A DNA stretch of 64,000 bases from Lachnospiraceae bacterium (GTDB lineage: Bacteria > Bacillota > Clostridia > Lachnospirales > Lachnospiraceae). Of this stretch, positions 35,395 through 44,515 are shown in pieces. The DNA lies in NCBI GenBank assembly GCA_949383255.1, contig CASJPF010000016.1, positions 1 to 64,000 of the forward strand. Direction: 5' to 3'. A model generated the notes under the pieces. The model was not told the origin of the DNA and did no database searches. It worked only from the letters and a program-made list of their open reading frames with translations. Made by a program: the position numbers and the translations under genes. The first letter of the stretch is position 1, and the number at the start of each line of letters is the position of its first letter.

Positions 35395-36615
35395 ATGATA
35401 ATAGAGCAGGTAGAAATTCATAATATTTCCTGTAACCATAAATATTATAAGGAATGTGACCGTCTTTGTTTTTTAAGCAAAAATCTTTATAATACAACGT
35501 TGTATGCAGTAAGACAATATTATTTTAAAACAGGAAAGTACTTAAATTACAATCAAGTAAATAAAGAATTTACCCACCAGAATCAGACAGATTACAGAGC
35601 ATTGCCAGCAAAAGTATCCAAGTGGGTGCAAAAATTAGTAGAACAAGATTTCAAGTCGTTCTTTGCACTTTTAAAGAAAAAACAACAAGGAAAGTATGAA
35701 AACCCAGTAAAAATCCCTAAGTATGCAGATAAAGTAAAAGGAAGAAAAAAATTACATTATGAAAAAGGTGCAATTTCTTTTGTTAAAGAAGGGTATCTAA
35801 AATTATCACAAACAGAAATAGAAATCAAAACGAACCTATCGAAAGACAGCATTCGTTATGTAGAAATTGTGCCAGATCTTCGGGGATTTCAAATTATCCT
35901 AGGATATCAAAAAGAATGCAAAGTGAAACAAGAGAATGGAAGATATGCAAGTATAGATTTAGGTTTAAATAATTTAGCTACGGTTACATCAAACGTAATC
36001 AAACCATTTATTATCAATGGAAAACCATGTAAAAGTATCAACCAGTATGCAAATAAAAAGATAGCAACTTTAAAAAGTTTGTTACCACAAGAAAAATATA
36101 GTTCCAAACAGATAAAAAAGACGTTTATAAAACGTAATAACAAAATCAAAGATTATTTACATAAAGCAAGTACCTATGTAGTGAATCAATTAGTTTCCAA
36201 TGATATCAACACTTTAGTGTTAGGTTATAATAAAGAATGGAAACAAGACATTAGTATAGGAAAAAGAAATAACCAGAATTTTGTAGAAATCCCGTTTTAT
36301 AGATTCAAAGAAATGCTTTTGTATAAGTGTCAGTTACATGGAATTACACTCATCGAACAAGAAGAATCCTATACTTCTAAATGTAGTTTTATAGATAAGG
36401 AAGAAATCAAAAAGCATAAAAGGTATCAAGGGAAAAGAATCGAAAGAGGATTGTATCAAACAAAAGAAGGAAAGGTTATCCATGCAGATGTGAATGGTTC
36501 TTTAAATATTATGAGAAAATATTTAGAGAAGAACGTAGCTTGGAACAACCAAATATGGTTGAACTTAGTAGAGGTATGCAGTATGCCAAACATACAGGTA
36601 ATTACTTGTGTGTAA
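35395..36615 (+). CDS. TnpB RNA-guided nuclease homolog (atypical active site)
   Basis: A 406-residue TnpB/OrfB protein. Such proteins use a guide RNA from the element's right end to cut DNA. RuvC residues seen are Asp188 in ASIDLGLNNLATV and Asp365 in HADVNGSLNIMRK. The usual glutamate motif (VxEDL) is replaced by LVLGYNKEWKQ; Glu324 in EESYTSK may substitute. The zinc ribbon is reduced to a lone Cys330. GTG-free start at ATG 35395 follows an AGGAAG motif. It lies in the same orientation as tnpA. The region between its stop and 36660 is the presumptive scaffold. Confidence 0.88.
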   Translation: MIIEQVEIHNISCNHKYYKECDRLCFLSKNLYNTTLYAVRQYYFKTGKYLNYNQVNKEFTHQNQTDYRALPAKVSKWVQKLVEQDFKSFFALLKKKQQGKYENPVKIPKYADKVKGRKKLHYEKGAISFVKEGYLKLSQTEIEIKTNLSKDSIRYVEIVPDLRGFQIILGYQKECKVKQENGRYASIDLGLNNLATVTSNVIKPFIINGKPCKSINQYANKKIATLKSLLPQEKYSSKQIKKTFIKRNNKIKDYLHKASTYVVNQLVSNDINTLVLGYNKEWKQDISIGKRNNQNFVEIPFYRFKEMLLYKCQLHGITLIEQEESYTSKCSFIDKEEIKKHKRYQGKRIERGLYQTKEGKVIHADVNGSLNIMRKYLEKNVAWNNQIWLNLVEVCSMPNIQVITCV

Positions 36616-36722
36616 AATGTATTTTCTTGAATTTCTCAAGAAATACAAACTGTACAGGTCCGCAACAAGTGAGGAAAATAATAATGTGCCATCGTTTCAA
36701 TTTTGGCAGAATGGAGGAAACA

Positions 36723-38279
36723 ATGAAGTTTGAGGTAATCTATAAGACTTCCACAAGTTTTGTGGTAGAAATCAAAGAAAATGGCTATTTTTCATCGGAA
36801 CAAGAGCATGAGATTTATGTAAATGACAAGCTTGCTGAGAAGAGTAACCGAAATGTAGTGACAGTATTTGGGCTGGCACCTGCAACCACTTACAATATTA
36901 AATTAATATGCGGTGAAGAGGAATCAGAAACATTTCAGGTGACAACAAAGGAGGAGTATGTCACGCTAAATGTCAAGGATTTTGGTGCAAAGGGTGACGG
37001 AGAGACAGACGACACACATTTTATTCAGTGTGCTATTAACGCATGTCCAAAGGGAGGGAGAGTCTACATTCCTGAGGGAGTATATAAAATTTATCCGCTT
37101 TTCTTAAAAAGTGATTTGGTTTTCGATATTGGCAAAGATGCAACGCTCTCTGCTTTTACAGATAGAACAAAATTCCCAATTCTTCCCGGCAAAATAGAGT
37201 GTGTTGATAAGGAACAGGAATATTTACTTGGAACTTGGGAAGGCGACCCACTTGATATGTTTGCAGGTATTCTTACAGGCATTCATGTGGAGAATGTTGT
37301 GATTACTGGACAGGGAACAATTGACGGCTGTGCCAGCAGAGAAAACTGGTGGGATAATCCCAAAGTAAAGCGTATTGCATGGCGCCCACGTATGATTTTT
37401 CTTAATCATTGTAAAAATGTTGTCCTTCATGGCATTACAGTAAAAAACAGCCCTTCTTGGAATATTCACCCTTATTTTTCAGAGGATTTAAAATTTATCA
37501 ACATCTCTGTGCTAGGGCCAAAAGATTCACCAAACACAGATGGTTTAGATCCAGAATCTTGCAAAAATGTAGAAATTATTGGTGTTTACTTCTCAGTTGG
37601 TGATGACTGTATTGCCATTAAATCTGGTAAAATTTATATGGGTGCAAAATATAAGACTCCTTCTGAAAATCTTACAATTCGGCAATGTTGTATGCGTGAT
37701 GGGCATGGATCTATCACAATTGGAAGTGAGATGGCAGGCGGCGTAAAAAATCTTAATGTTGAAAATTGCCTATTTCTTCATACAGATAGGGGATTGCGCA
37801 TTAAGACAAGACGTGGTCGTGGCAAAGACGCGATTGTGACTGGCATCAAATTTGAGAATATTATTATGGACCATGTGATGACACCTGTTGTAATGAACTC
37901 TTTTTATTTCTGTGATGCAGATGGGCACTCCGATTATGTACAGTCGAAGGAGTTTCATCCAGTAGATGAGCGGACACCTTATCTTGGAGACTTTTTATTT
38001 AAAAATTTAAAGGCGACAAACTGCCATGCGGCAGCTTCCTATCTGTATGGATTGCCAGAACAGAAGATTCATCATGTTGTGTTTGAGAATGCCTCTTTCT
38101 CCTTTGCGGAAAATCCAACAGCAGGGGCTCCAGCAATGATGGATGGCGTTGATAAACAGACCAACACAGGCATTTTTGCAAAAAATATTGAGACATTGGA
38201 ATTAAAGAATGTAACAGTATCTGGTCAAAATGGTGATGCTGTGACTTGTGATGGGATTGATCGTTATATAAACGTTTAA
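36723..38279 (+). CDS. GH28 polygalacturonase (cytoplasmic)
   Basis: A 518-residue GH28 enzyme hydrolysing alpha-1,4-galacturonide links in pectic oligomers. After an N-terminal beta domain like fibronectin III (residues 1-80), the right-handed beta-helix begins at about residue 85 (NVKDFGAKGDGETDD). The catalytic set is complete: Asn271-Thr272-Asp273, Asp294-Asp295 (GDD), Gly327-His328-Gly329 and Arg359-Ile360-Lys361. It has no signal peptide, so it works inside the cell on imported oligomers. The start ATG 36723 has GGAGG 5 nt upstream; the frame is open back into tnpB, but that part is not protein-like. It is the first gene of the pectin cluster. Confidence 0.94.
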   Translation: MKFEVIYKTSTSFVVEIKENGYFSSEQEHEIYVNDKLAEKSNRNVVTVFGLAPATTYNIKLICGEEESETFQVTTKEEYVTLNVKDFGAKGDGETDDTHFIQCAINACPKGGRVYIPEGVYKIYPLFLKSDLVFDIGKDATLSAFTDRTKFPILPGKIECVDKEQEYLLGTWEGDPLDMFAGILTGIHVENVVITGQGTIDGCASRENWWDNPKVKRIAWRPRMIFLNHCKNVVLHGITVKNSPSWNIHPYFSEDLKFINISVLGPKDSPNTDGLDPESCKNVEIIGVYFSVGDDCIAIKSGKIYMGAKYKTPSENLTIRQCCMRDGHGSITIGSEMAGGVKNLNVENCLFLHTDRGLRIKTRRGRGKDAIVTGIKFENIIMDHVMTPVVMNSFYFCDADGHSDYVQSKEFHPVDERTPYLGDFLFKNLKATNCHAAASYLYGLPEQKIHHVVFENASFSFAENPTAGAPAMMDGVDKQTNTGIFAKNIETLELKNVTVSGQNGDAVTCDGIDRYINV

Positions 38280-38337
38280 CAAAAGAACAACAAAAAGAAT
38301 TTGTGTAACTTATAACGAGAAAAAGGAGTTGCGTTGC

Positions 38338-39474
38338 ATGGCGATTGAGATTATAGAAAAGTATGTAAATGAATTGATTGACCGAAGCACATTAGAGGAA
38401 CCTGTCTGGAATATTGAGAAGATACGAGCGGGCAAAAAAGCTTCATGGGATTATATTGATGGCTGCATGATTATGTCCCTTTTGGAGCTCTATAAAGTAA
38501 CAAAGAATCAAAAGTATTTTGATTTTGCCGAGAAATATATTGACCATCGCATTACAGATGATGGCACAATTATTGGGTATAAAAAAGAAGACTTAAATCT
38601 TGATAATATTAATGAGGGTAAAAATCTGTTTACACTTTATGATTTGACTGGAAAAGAAAAATATGCGAAGGCGACAGAGAAAATCTATCAGCAGATTTTG
38701 GAGATGCCGCGCACAAAAGAAGGGAATTTTTGGCATAAAAAGATTTATCCCAATCAGGTATGGCTAGATGGATTATATATGGCTCAACCATATTACATAG
38801 AGTATGAAAATCGTTTTCACAATAAGAAAAATTATAAAGATATTTTTACACAGTTTTTTAATGTAGAAAAAAACCAGAAGGATTCTAAGACAGGATTGTA
38901 TTATCATGCATATGATGCGGAACGTTTTATGTTCTGGGCAGACAAGGAAACTGGACTTTCACAGAATTTCTGGCTTAGAGCGCTTGGTTGGTTTTCAATG
39001 GCATTGCTTGACACATTAACACTTGCAGATTCAGACTATCCTGATTATAAACATTTGTTGCAAATGTATCAGGACTTAATTAATGCTATGTTAAAATTTC
39101 AATCTCCAGAGGGAATGTGGTATCAAGTGCCAAATTTCCCAAATAGAGAGCAAAATTATTTGGAGACAAGCGGCAGTTCGATTATGGCATATTGTTTGAT
39201 GAAAGGTGCACGTTTGGGGTATCTTCCAAAAGAGTATCGTGAACATGGCATAAGAGCTTTTAATGGAATCTGTGATCAATATCTTTCTACAGAGGAGGGA
39301 AAAATGCATCTTGGTGGTATCTGTCTTGTGGCAGGTCTTGGACCAGAGACAAACCCACGGCGAGATGGAAGCTATGAGTATTATATGTCAGAACCCATTG
39401 TAAAAGATGACGCAAAGGGAACCGCGCCATTTTTGTTAGCCTATGCAGAGATGTTGAGATTAGAAGAAGGATAA
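38338..39474 (+). CDS. GH105 unsaturated rhamnogalacturonyl/galacturonyl hydrolase
   Basis: A 378-residue (alpha/alpha)6-barrel hydrolase of the YteR/YesR family. It removes the unsaturated uronic acid from the non-reducing end of products made by pectate lyases. Recognisable parts are WDYIDGCMIMSLLELY, the catalytic-Asp region VWLDGLYMAQPYYIEY, LRALGWFSMALLDTL and LETSGSSIMAYCLMKGARLG. No signal peptide is present. ATG 38338 lies 10 nt after AAAAGGAG. It is 58 nt downstream of the GH28 gene. Confidence 0.93.
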   Translation: MAIEIIEKYVNELIDRSTLEEPVWNIEKIRAGKKASWDYIDGCMIMSLLELYKVTKNQKYFDFAEKYIDHRITDDGTIIGYKKEDLNLDNINEGKNLFTLYDLTGKEKYAKATEKIYQQILEMPRTKEGNFWHKKIYPNQVWLDGLYMAQPYYIEYENRFHNKKNYKDIFTQFFNVEKNQKDSKTGLYYHAYDAERFMFWADKETGLSQNFWLRALGWFSMALLDTLTLADSDYPDYKHLLQMYQDLINAMLKFQSPEGMWYQVPNFPNREQNYLETSGSSIMAYCLMKGARLGYLPKEYREHGIRAFNGICDQYLSTEEGKMHLGGICLVAGLGPETNPRRDGSYEYYMSEPIVKDDAKGTAPFLLAYAEMLRLEEG

Positions 39475-39537
39475 ACGTAGAGTCCGCATAGGCAAGTTTG
39501 CTTATGCGGAATTTTAAGAGAGGTATTTTTATTGATT

Positions 39538-40494
39538 ATGGAGAAAAAAGAACTATATGTAGATGCTGCAGGAAAGCAAGAATTTGTTAAAATTGAAGAT
39601 GCTCTTGAAGCAGCAAAACAATTTGCCAACTGTGAAGTTCTAATACATATTGCACCGGGTACTTATAAGGAACGGCTTGTAATTCAACAAAATAACATTT
39701 CTTTTATTGGCACAGATGCTAATCAAACAAAAATTACTTATTCTGACAGCGCGTTGGATTTCATGCCAGAGGGAGACAAACGAGGAACGTTTCGCACACC
39801 AAGTGTTTTTATTGATGCAGATTACTTCTATGCAAATAAGATTTCCTTTTATAATGAGGCAGGACAGGGAAATAAGGTAGGACAAGCACTTGCAGTATAT
39901 GCAGACGGAGACCATTTGATTTTTGAAAACTGCCGTTTTGACGGGCACCAAGACACACTATTTACAGCACCATTGCCAAAAAAGGAAAAGCAGACAGGTG
40001 GATTTAAGGGACCGAAAGAATTTGCGCCTAGACGAGTTGGCAGACAGCTTTATAAAGATTGTTATATTGCAGGCAATGTCGATTTTATTTTTGGCAGTGC
40101 CACAGCTTATTTTGAAAATTGTGAGCTTTTTATGAAGCAGCGAAAAGGTGATATTAGCGGTTATGTAACTGCGCCTTCAACTTATGAAGAACAACAGTAC
40201 GGATATGTTTTTCGAGATTGTCGTTTTATAAGTGATTGCCCAGCAAAGAGCGCCTACCTTGGCAGACCTTGGCGAAAATTTGCAAAATGTGTGATTATTG
40301 ATTCTGAAATTGGAGCACATATCCGCGAGGAAGGCTGGCATGACTGGGATAATAAAGAAGCATGGGAGACAATGTTTTTTGCAGAGTATGGAAATTATGG
40401 AGAAGGTGCCAAAGGGAAGCGCGCGCCATTTGTAAAAATGTTAACTGCAAAAGAGGCAGCAGAGTATGCACGCGAAAATGTAATTGGTTTTTGA
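39538..40494 (+). CDS. CE8 pectinesterase (cytoplasmic)
   Basis: A 318-residue pectin methylesterase that releases methanol from methylated galacturonate oligomers. The beta-helix fold carries the catalytic residues: Asp139 in GHQDTLF, Asp182 in GNVDFIFGSA, and Arg243 in LGRPWRKFA. There is no signal peptide, consistent with the other members of this cluster. The start is uncertain: a TTG at 39532 has better spacing from GAGAGG (39518), while ATG 39538 is the conventional choice. It would expose free galacturonate for the GH28 and GH105 partners. Confidence 0.93.
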   Translation: MEKKELYVDAAGKQEFVKIEDALEAAKQFANCEVLIHIAPGTYKERLVIQQNNISFIGTDANQTKITYSDSALDFMPEGDKRGTFRTPSVFIDADYFYANKISFYNEAGQGNKVGQALAVYADGDHLIFENCRFDGHQDTLFTAPLPKKEKQTGGFKGPKEFAPRRVGRQLYKDCYIAGNVDFIFGSATAYFENCELFMKQRKGDISGYVTAPSTYEEQQYGYVFRDCRFISDCPAKSAYLGRPWRKFAKCVIIDSEIGAHIREEGWHDWDNKEAWETMFFAEYGNYGEGAKGKRAPFVKMLTAKEAAEYARENVIGF

Positions 40495-40530
40495 CAGGAA
40501 TAGCAAACAGCGTTGTTTGTAGGAGATTTT

Positions 40531-41304
40531 ATGATGGAAAAAATATATGAAATTGATTTTATAATGGAAAAAATAAAAATATATGAAATTGATTTTGCGG
40601 CACTAAATCCTGAAGGAAAGTCAAAATTTATTCTTGATTTAGGATTTCTTGCATCGTATTGTTTTATGGATTGCCCATTTGAGACTGCAATCAATGCACA
40701 GCTCTTGATTTTTACAAGGTGGTGGAATTCGTATCGCTTAATGATTCCCGAGAATCCAACCCCACAGATTATGGATATTATTATGGAAAAATTGTGGGAT
40801 TATCAAGAAGGAAAACTAGAGCCATCAGAGTTTACATATTTTGCAAAGTGTTTGGAAGCAGTTGTATTTGAGATTGCAACAGGCTCTACAGAAAAAATGG
40901 ATGAAGACGAAGCATACTATGATTTTAAGGCAAAGTACTTTGAAGATTGGGATGATTGTTATGATTCGTTTCTTATTGATTTTTCTTATATCTATTATGG
41001 GATTCGTGAACATGAGTTAGCTTGGAGCAATGTTGAAGATATTATTGATGGTGATATTGCAGATCTCAAAATTCCCTTGTTAGAAGGAATGGAAGAGGAT
41101 TCAAATTGTACTGCATTTGCACAGAAAAAATGGACACAACAAATTTATAGTACCCCTAGATTTTGTCAGGTAATTGCGCTGCTTCAAAAGGATATAAAGA
41201 CTGCGTTAGAAGGAAAGCCAATGGAAGAACTTCGCAAAGTATATCAGAATGAATATTTGTTCTCACCGGAGGATTGCGCCAAAGTGACCGCGGATTGGTA
41301 TTGA
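40531..41304 (+). CDS. Unknown 257-residue protein in the pectin cluster
   Basis: Not recognised. Acidic, soluble, Tyr- and Trp-rich and predicted mostly helical, with no signal peptide. The 5' end is duplicated: ATGGAAAAAATATATGAAATT at 40534 recurs from 40564 with a 6-nt insertion, so two possible start codons are each followed by IYEID. The ribosome binding site TAGGAG favours the first ATG (40531). It sits 36 nt downstream of the pectinesterase, suggesting an operon, but its role in pectin use is unsupported. Confidence 0.7.
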   Translation: MMEKIYEIDFIMEKIKIYEIDFAALNPEGKSKFILDLGFLASYCFMDCPFETAINAQLLIFTRWWNSYRLMIPENPTPQIMDIIMEKLWDYQEGKLEPSEFTYFAKCLEAVVFEIATGSTEKMDEDEAYYDFKAKYFEDWDDCYDSFLIDFSYIYYGIREHELAWSNVEDIIDGDIADLKIPLLEGMEEDSNCTAFAQKKWTQQIYSTPRFCQVIALLQKDIKTALEGKPMEELRKVYQNEYLFSPEDCAKVTADWY

Positions 41305-41338
41305 CAAGGCGTTATATAAAGATAATTAGGAGGAAAAA

Positions 41339-42175
41339 ATGCAATTTGGAATTAGATTACACGATGCTGTACAGGCACCAATAGAAGAGCGGTTAAAAAG
41401 AATAAAGGAACAAGGATTTACTTGTGCACATATAGCACTATCAAAGGTTATCAACGAAAATTCTGTGGCACCACAAGCACTTACGCCTGGATATGCGATG
41501 TATTTAAGACGATTATTCGACAAAAATGAAATAGATATTGCTGTATTGGGGTGTTATCTTAATCTTGCAAATCCTGATTCTGTGCAATTAAGAACAATTC
41601 AGGAAAAATATATGGCAAATATTCGTTTTGCGGCACATCTTGGTGCAGGTGTTGTTGGCACTGAAACAGGTGCGCCAAATGTGGAATATAAGTTTGAGGA
41701 GGCGTGCTCTAATGAGGAATCTTTGCAGATTTTTATAAAGAATCTGCGCCCTGTTGTAAAGTATGCAGAGCAGATGGGGGTTCTGATGGCAATTGAGCCA
41801 GTTGTGCGGCATATTGTGTGTAATCCTGCTCGTGCAAGGCGTGTGCTTGATGAGATTGCTTCCCCGAATCTAAGGATTATTTTGGACCCTGTTAACTTGC
41901 TTGAATGTTATAATTATGAAAATCAAGATGCGATTTTTGACGAGGCAATTGAGCTGCTTGGCAAAGATATTGCAGTGTTACATGTGAAAGATTTTGTGAT
42001 AAAAGATGGAAAGTTTATATCTGTACCTGTAGGACAGGGACAGTGCCATTGGGATAGAATTATTCCTTATATGAAAAAAGAAAAGCCGTATATGCACGCT
42101 ACGCTTGAGAATACCAAACCAGATAATGCAGTGGCAGCGCTAAACTATATCACAAAAATTTATCAAGATGCATAA
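41339..42175 (+). CDS. Sugar phosphate isomerase/epimerase (xylose isomerase-like TIM barrel)
   Basis: A 278-residue TIM barrel of the xylose-isomerase-like superfamily. Metal-binding features include MAIEPVVRHIVC (Glu), LRIILDPVNL (Asp), HVKDF (His-x-Asp) and the ATLENTKPDN region near the end. Such enzymes isomerise or epimerise keto-sugars, for example in hexuronate catabolism. The start ATG 41339 follows AGGAGG. It ends the pectin cluster and would act on released galacturonate or related sugars; the exact reaction is not known. Confidence 0.85.
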   Translation: MQFGIRLHDAVQAPIEERLKRIKEQGFTCAHIALSKVINENSVAPQALTPGYAMYLRRLFDKNEIDIAVLGCYLNLANPDSVQLRTIQEKYMANIRFAAHLGAGVVGTETGAPNVEYKFEEACSNEESLQIFIKNLRPVVKYAEQMGVLMAIEPVVRHIVCNPARARRVLDEIASPNLRIILDPVNLLECYNYENQDAIFDEAIELLGKDIAVLHVKDFVIKDGKFISVPVGQGQCHWDRIIPYMKKEKPYMHATLENTKPDNAVAALNYITKIYQDA

Positions 42176-42343
42176 AAATATTTGTTTTTTTGCTGTAATC
42201 AATCTGCATGGCTGAACTTGTAAAAAAACTCCCTTTTCGGAATTGTGTGTCTACGAAAAATGGACTTATAAATATACATTGTAAGTAACAGGCAAATATT
42301 ATATAATCAAATGTATAAATCGGGATTTGAAAGGAGAATAAGA

Positions 42344-42709
42344 ATGGAAATTACAGAACGGTTTAAAAAGGAAATTGCTCCGTTTTTTTGGGTAGAACAA
42401 GGAGAAAATGTGGGGGTTTGTCTAACTGTTGATGATGAATATTTACAGGATGTTTTTGCCACTCGTGAAGAGGAAGGCTTTATAGGCAATGGTTACGATT
42501 GGAGTAGCTTGGCTCAGGTGTTCCTGGATGAAATATGTTCAGATATGCAAGAAAAAATACATTTTGACCCTGAAGCTGATATGTTTTGTGCCTATTCTAA
42601 GGATAAAGAAGCTTTGGCTAATTTTATTCTTCAGTTTAAGAAAGCTTGTGAAGATAAATCATTCATTTTAGATTTGTTCAGCAGAACTGAATATGATGAA
42701 TATGATTGA
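42344..42709 (+). CDS. Imm51-like immunity protein
   Basis: A 121-residue acidic protein with the Imm51-type pattern: EGFIGNGYDWSSLAQVFLDE, then FDPEADMFCAYSKDKEALANF in its C-terminal half. Imm51 proteins neutralise nuclease or other polymorphic toxins. No toxin gene is present beside it, so it may be an orphan antidote. ATG 42344 has AAAGGAG 8 nt upstream; an upstream in-frame ATG at 42311 has no ribosome binding site. The family call rests on pattern memory. Confidence 0.6.
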   Translation: MEITERFKKEIAPFFWVEQGENVGVCLTVDDEYLQDVFATREEEGFIGNGYDWSSLAQVFLDEICSDMQEKIHFDPEADMFCAYSKDKEALANFILQFKKACEDKSFILDLFSRTEYDEYD

Positions 42710-42982
42710 TAACTTCCGGTTTGAAGAATTGCCAAGTGAGTGCCAATTTAATAACCATATGTAAGAATATGCATTGTATTTCAGATTTTAATCAGCGGAA
42801 ACACTTTCCCGAAAAGGGAGATAAAAAATTACATATGGATATTGAAATATTGTTAAAATTATGTCAAAATATTACTGTTTAGAGTTCACAGGAGATGATT
42901 GAAACTATTTTGAACATAATGTATTACAAGTATATCTGTGGACAAGTATGATATAACAGTTCGTTACGCAGGAGGCAGATTT

Positions 42983-44479
42983 ATGAGAGGAATAGATACA
43001 CAGGTTCGTAAAACAAGACGTGCAATTTTCAGGGAAGTAGCAAACATGGCATATCATTCCACAAATCTTGTGGATGACATGGAAGCGCTTCCCTATAAAC
43101 TTGTGGATGCTGAAAATTCACCTTACTGGGACAATATTTATCGGGAACGCGAGATTATTCGCGAGCGCACAAGACTTGCTATGGGAATGTCGCTGCGCCC
43201 AGAAGATGAGCCAGTGCAGGTGAGTCAGGGTGTGGAGGAGAGCAATATTGATGAGAAATATTATGAGCCGCCTTTGATGCAGGTGATTGCGTCTGCTTGC
43301 AATGCATGCCCTGAAAACCGATATGAGGTCACAGATAAATGTATGGGGTGTCTTGCGCACCCATGCAATGAAGTTTGTCCAAGAGGAGCGATTACCATGA
43401 AAAATGGGCGCTCAATTATTGATCAGGAAAAATGTATTAAATGCGGTAAGTGTAAGACAGTATGTCCATATGATGCAATCTCTCATCAGCAACGGCCTTG
43501 TCTTGCGCATTGTGGCGTGAATGCAATTCATTCAGACAATCATGGCAGAGCAGTGATTGACAATGAAAAATGTGTTTCTTGCGGACAGTGTATGGTGAGC
43601 TGTCCTTTTGGAGCAATTGCAGACAAATCCCAGATTTTTCAGTTGATTCGCGCAATGCAGTCTGGCAGAAAAATTATTGCACAGGTAGCTCCCGCATTTG
43701 TAGGGCAATTTGGACCAAAGGTAACACCAGATATGCTTAAAACAGCGTTGAAAGAATTAGGCTTTTTTGATGTGTACGAGACAGCAATTGGTGCGGATAT
43801 GGGGGCTATGACAGAAGCTGAGCACTATGTCAAGGAAGTTGTAACAGGGGAAGTGCCATTTTTACTTACATCATGTTGCCCGTCTTGGTCAATGCTCGCA
43901 AAGAAATTTTTCCCAGAAACCATTGATAAAATTAGCAATGCATTGACTCCAATGGTTGCGACTGCCAGAGTGATTAAAGAAAAACACCCAGATGCCAGCG
44001 TAGTGTTTATTGGACCATGTGCCAGCAAAAAACTTGAGGCAAGTCGCAGAACAATTCGTTCCGATGTAGATTTTGTTATTACTTTTGAGGAACTTGTCGG
44101 TATGTTTGAGGCAAAAGGAATTTTGCTAGAAGAAATCAAGGCGATGGATACAATGAATGACGCGACTGCTGCCGGCCGTGGATATGGTGTAGCAGGAGGC
44201 GTTGCCAGTGCTATTGAGAGCTGCATTAAAGAATATTATCCTGATACAGAGATTCATATAGAACATGCGGAAAGCCTTTCAGAGTGCAAAAAAATCCTAA
44301 TGCTTGCCAAAGCTGGCAAAAAAAATGGATGTTTGATTGAGGGCATGGCATGTCCGGGGGGTTGTGTTGCTGGGGCAGGAACAAACATTGCAGTTCCAAC
44401 TGCGACAAAGGATTTGATTGGATTTAAAAATTCTTCTGCGCAGAAGTTGCCAGAACATAATGTTCGCCAGCCAGAATAA
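42983..44479 (+). CDS. Monomeric [FeFe] hydrogenase (group B type)
   Basis: A 498-residue hydrogenase coupling ferredoxin oxidation to H2 formation. The N-terminal half has extra cysteines (ACNACPENR, CMGCLAHPCNEVCPR) and two ferredoxin [4Fe-4S] motifs (CIKCGKCKTVCP, CVSCGQCMVSCP). The H-cluster signatures are LTSCCPSW (L1), GPCASKKLE (L2) and EGMACPGGCVAGAG (L3). TSCCP and the ACNAC motif suit group B rather than the typical HydA. The start is ATG 42983 with AGGAGG 7 nt upstream. No maturases (HydEFG) are in the window. Confidence 0.92.
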   Translation: MRGIDTQVRKTRRAIFREVANMAYHSTNLVDDMEALPYKLVDAENSPYWDNIYREREIIRERTRLAMGMSLRPEDEPVQVSQGVEESNIDEKYYEPPLMQVIASACNACPENRYEVTDKCMGCLAHPCNEVCPRGAITMKNGRSIIDQEKCIKCGKCKTVCPYDAISHQQRPCLAHCGVNAIHSDNHGRAVIDNEKCVSCGQCMVSCPFGAIADKSQIFQLIRAMQSGRKIIAQVAPAFVGQFGPKVTPDMLKTALKELGFFDVYETAIGADMGAMTEAEHYVKEVVTGEVPFLLTSCCPSWSMLAKKFFPETIDKISNALTPMVATARVIKEKHPDASVVFIGPCASKKLEASRRTIRSDVDFVITFEELVGMFEAKGILLEEIKAMDTMNDATAAGRGYGVAGGVASAIESCIKEYYPDTEIHIEHAESLSECKKILMLAKAGKKNGCLIEGMACPGGCVAGAGTNIAVPTATKDLIGFKNSSAQKLPEHNVRQPE

Positions 44480-44515
44480 TATGATATATGACAAGAAAGA
44501 GGAGGATTTGAGAAT

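Larger units (their letters stand above)
34599..36660 (+). mobile_element. IS607-type element with tnpA and tnpB
   Basis: Contains an IS607-family serine recombinase gene followed by a tnpB, the standard composition of IS607 elements. The limits given are set by the 10-bp inverted pair GACCTGTACA/TGTACAGGTC; IS607 elements often have no clear terminal repeats, and a similar sequence (AGACCTGTGCAA near 5486) occurs elsewhere in the window, so the ends are uncertain. A hairpin (GTATTTTCTTGA pairing TCAAGAAATAC, 36619-36646) lies just after tnpB, in the part expected to form the guide-RNA scaffold. Confidence 0.7.

Noticed and set aside
36540-36722. Upstream extension of the GH28 frame into tnpB
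   Set aside because: It overlaps tnpB and the element end, and GGAGG next to ATG 36723 gives a better start.
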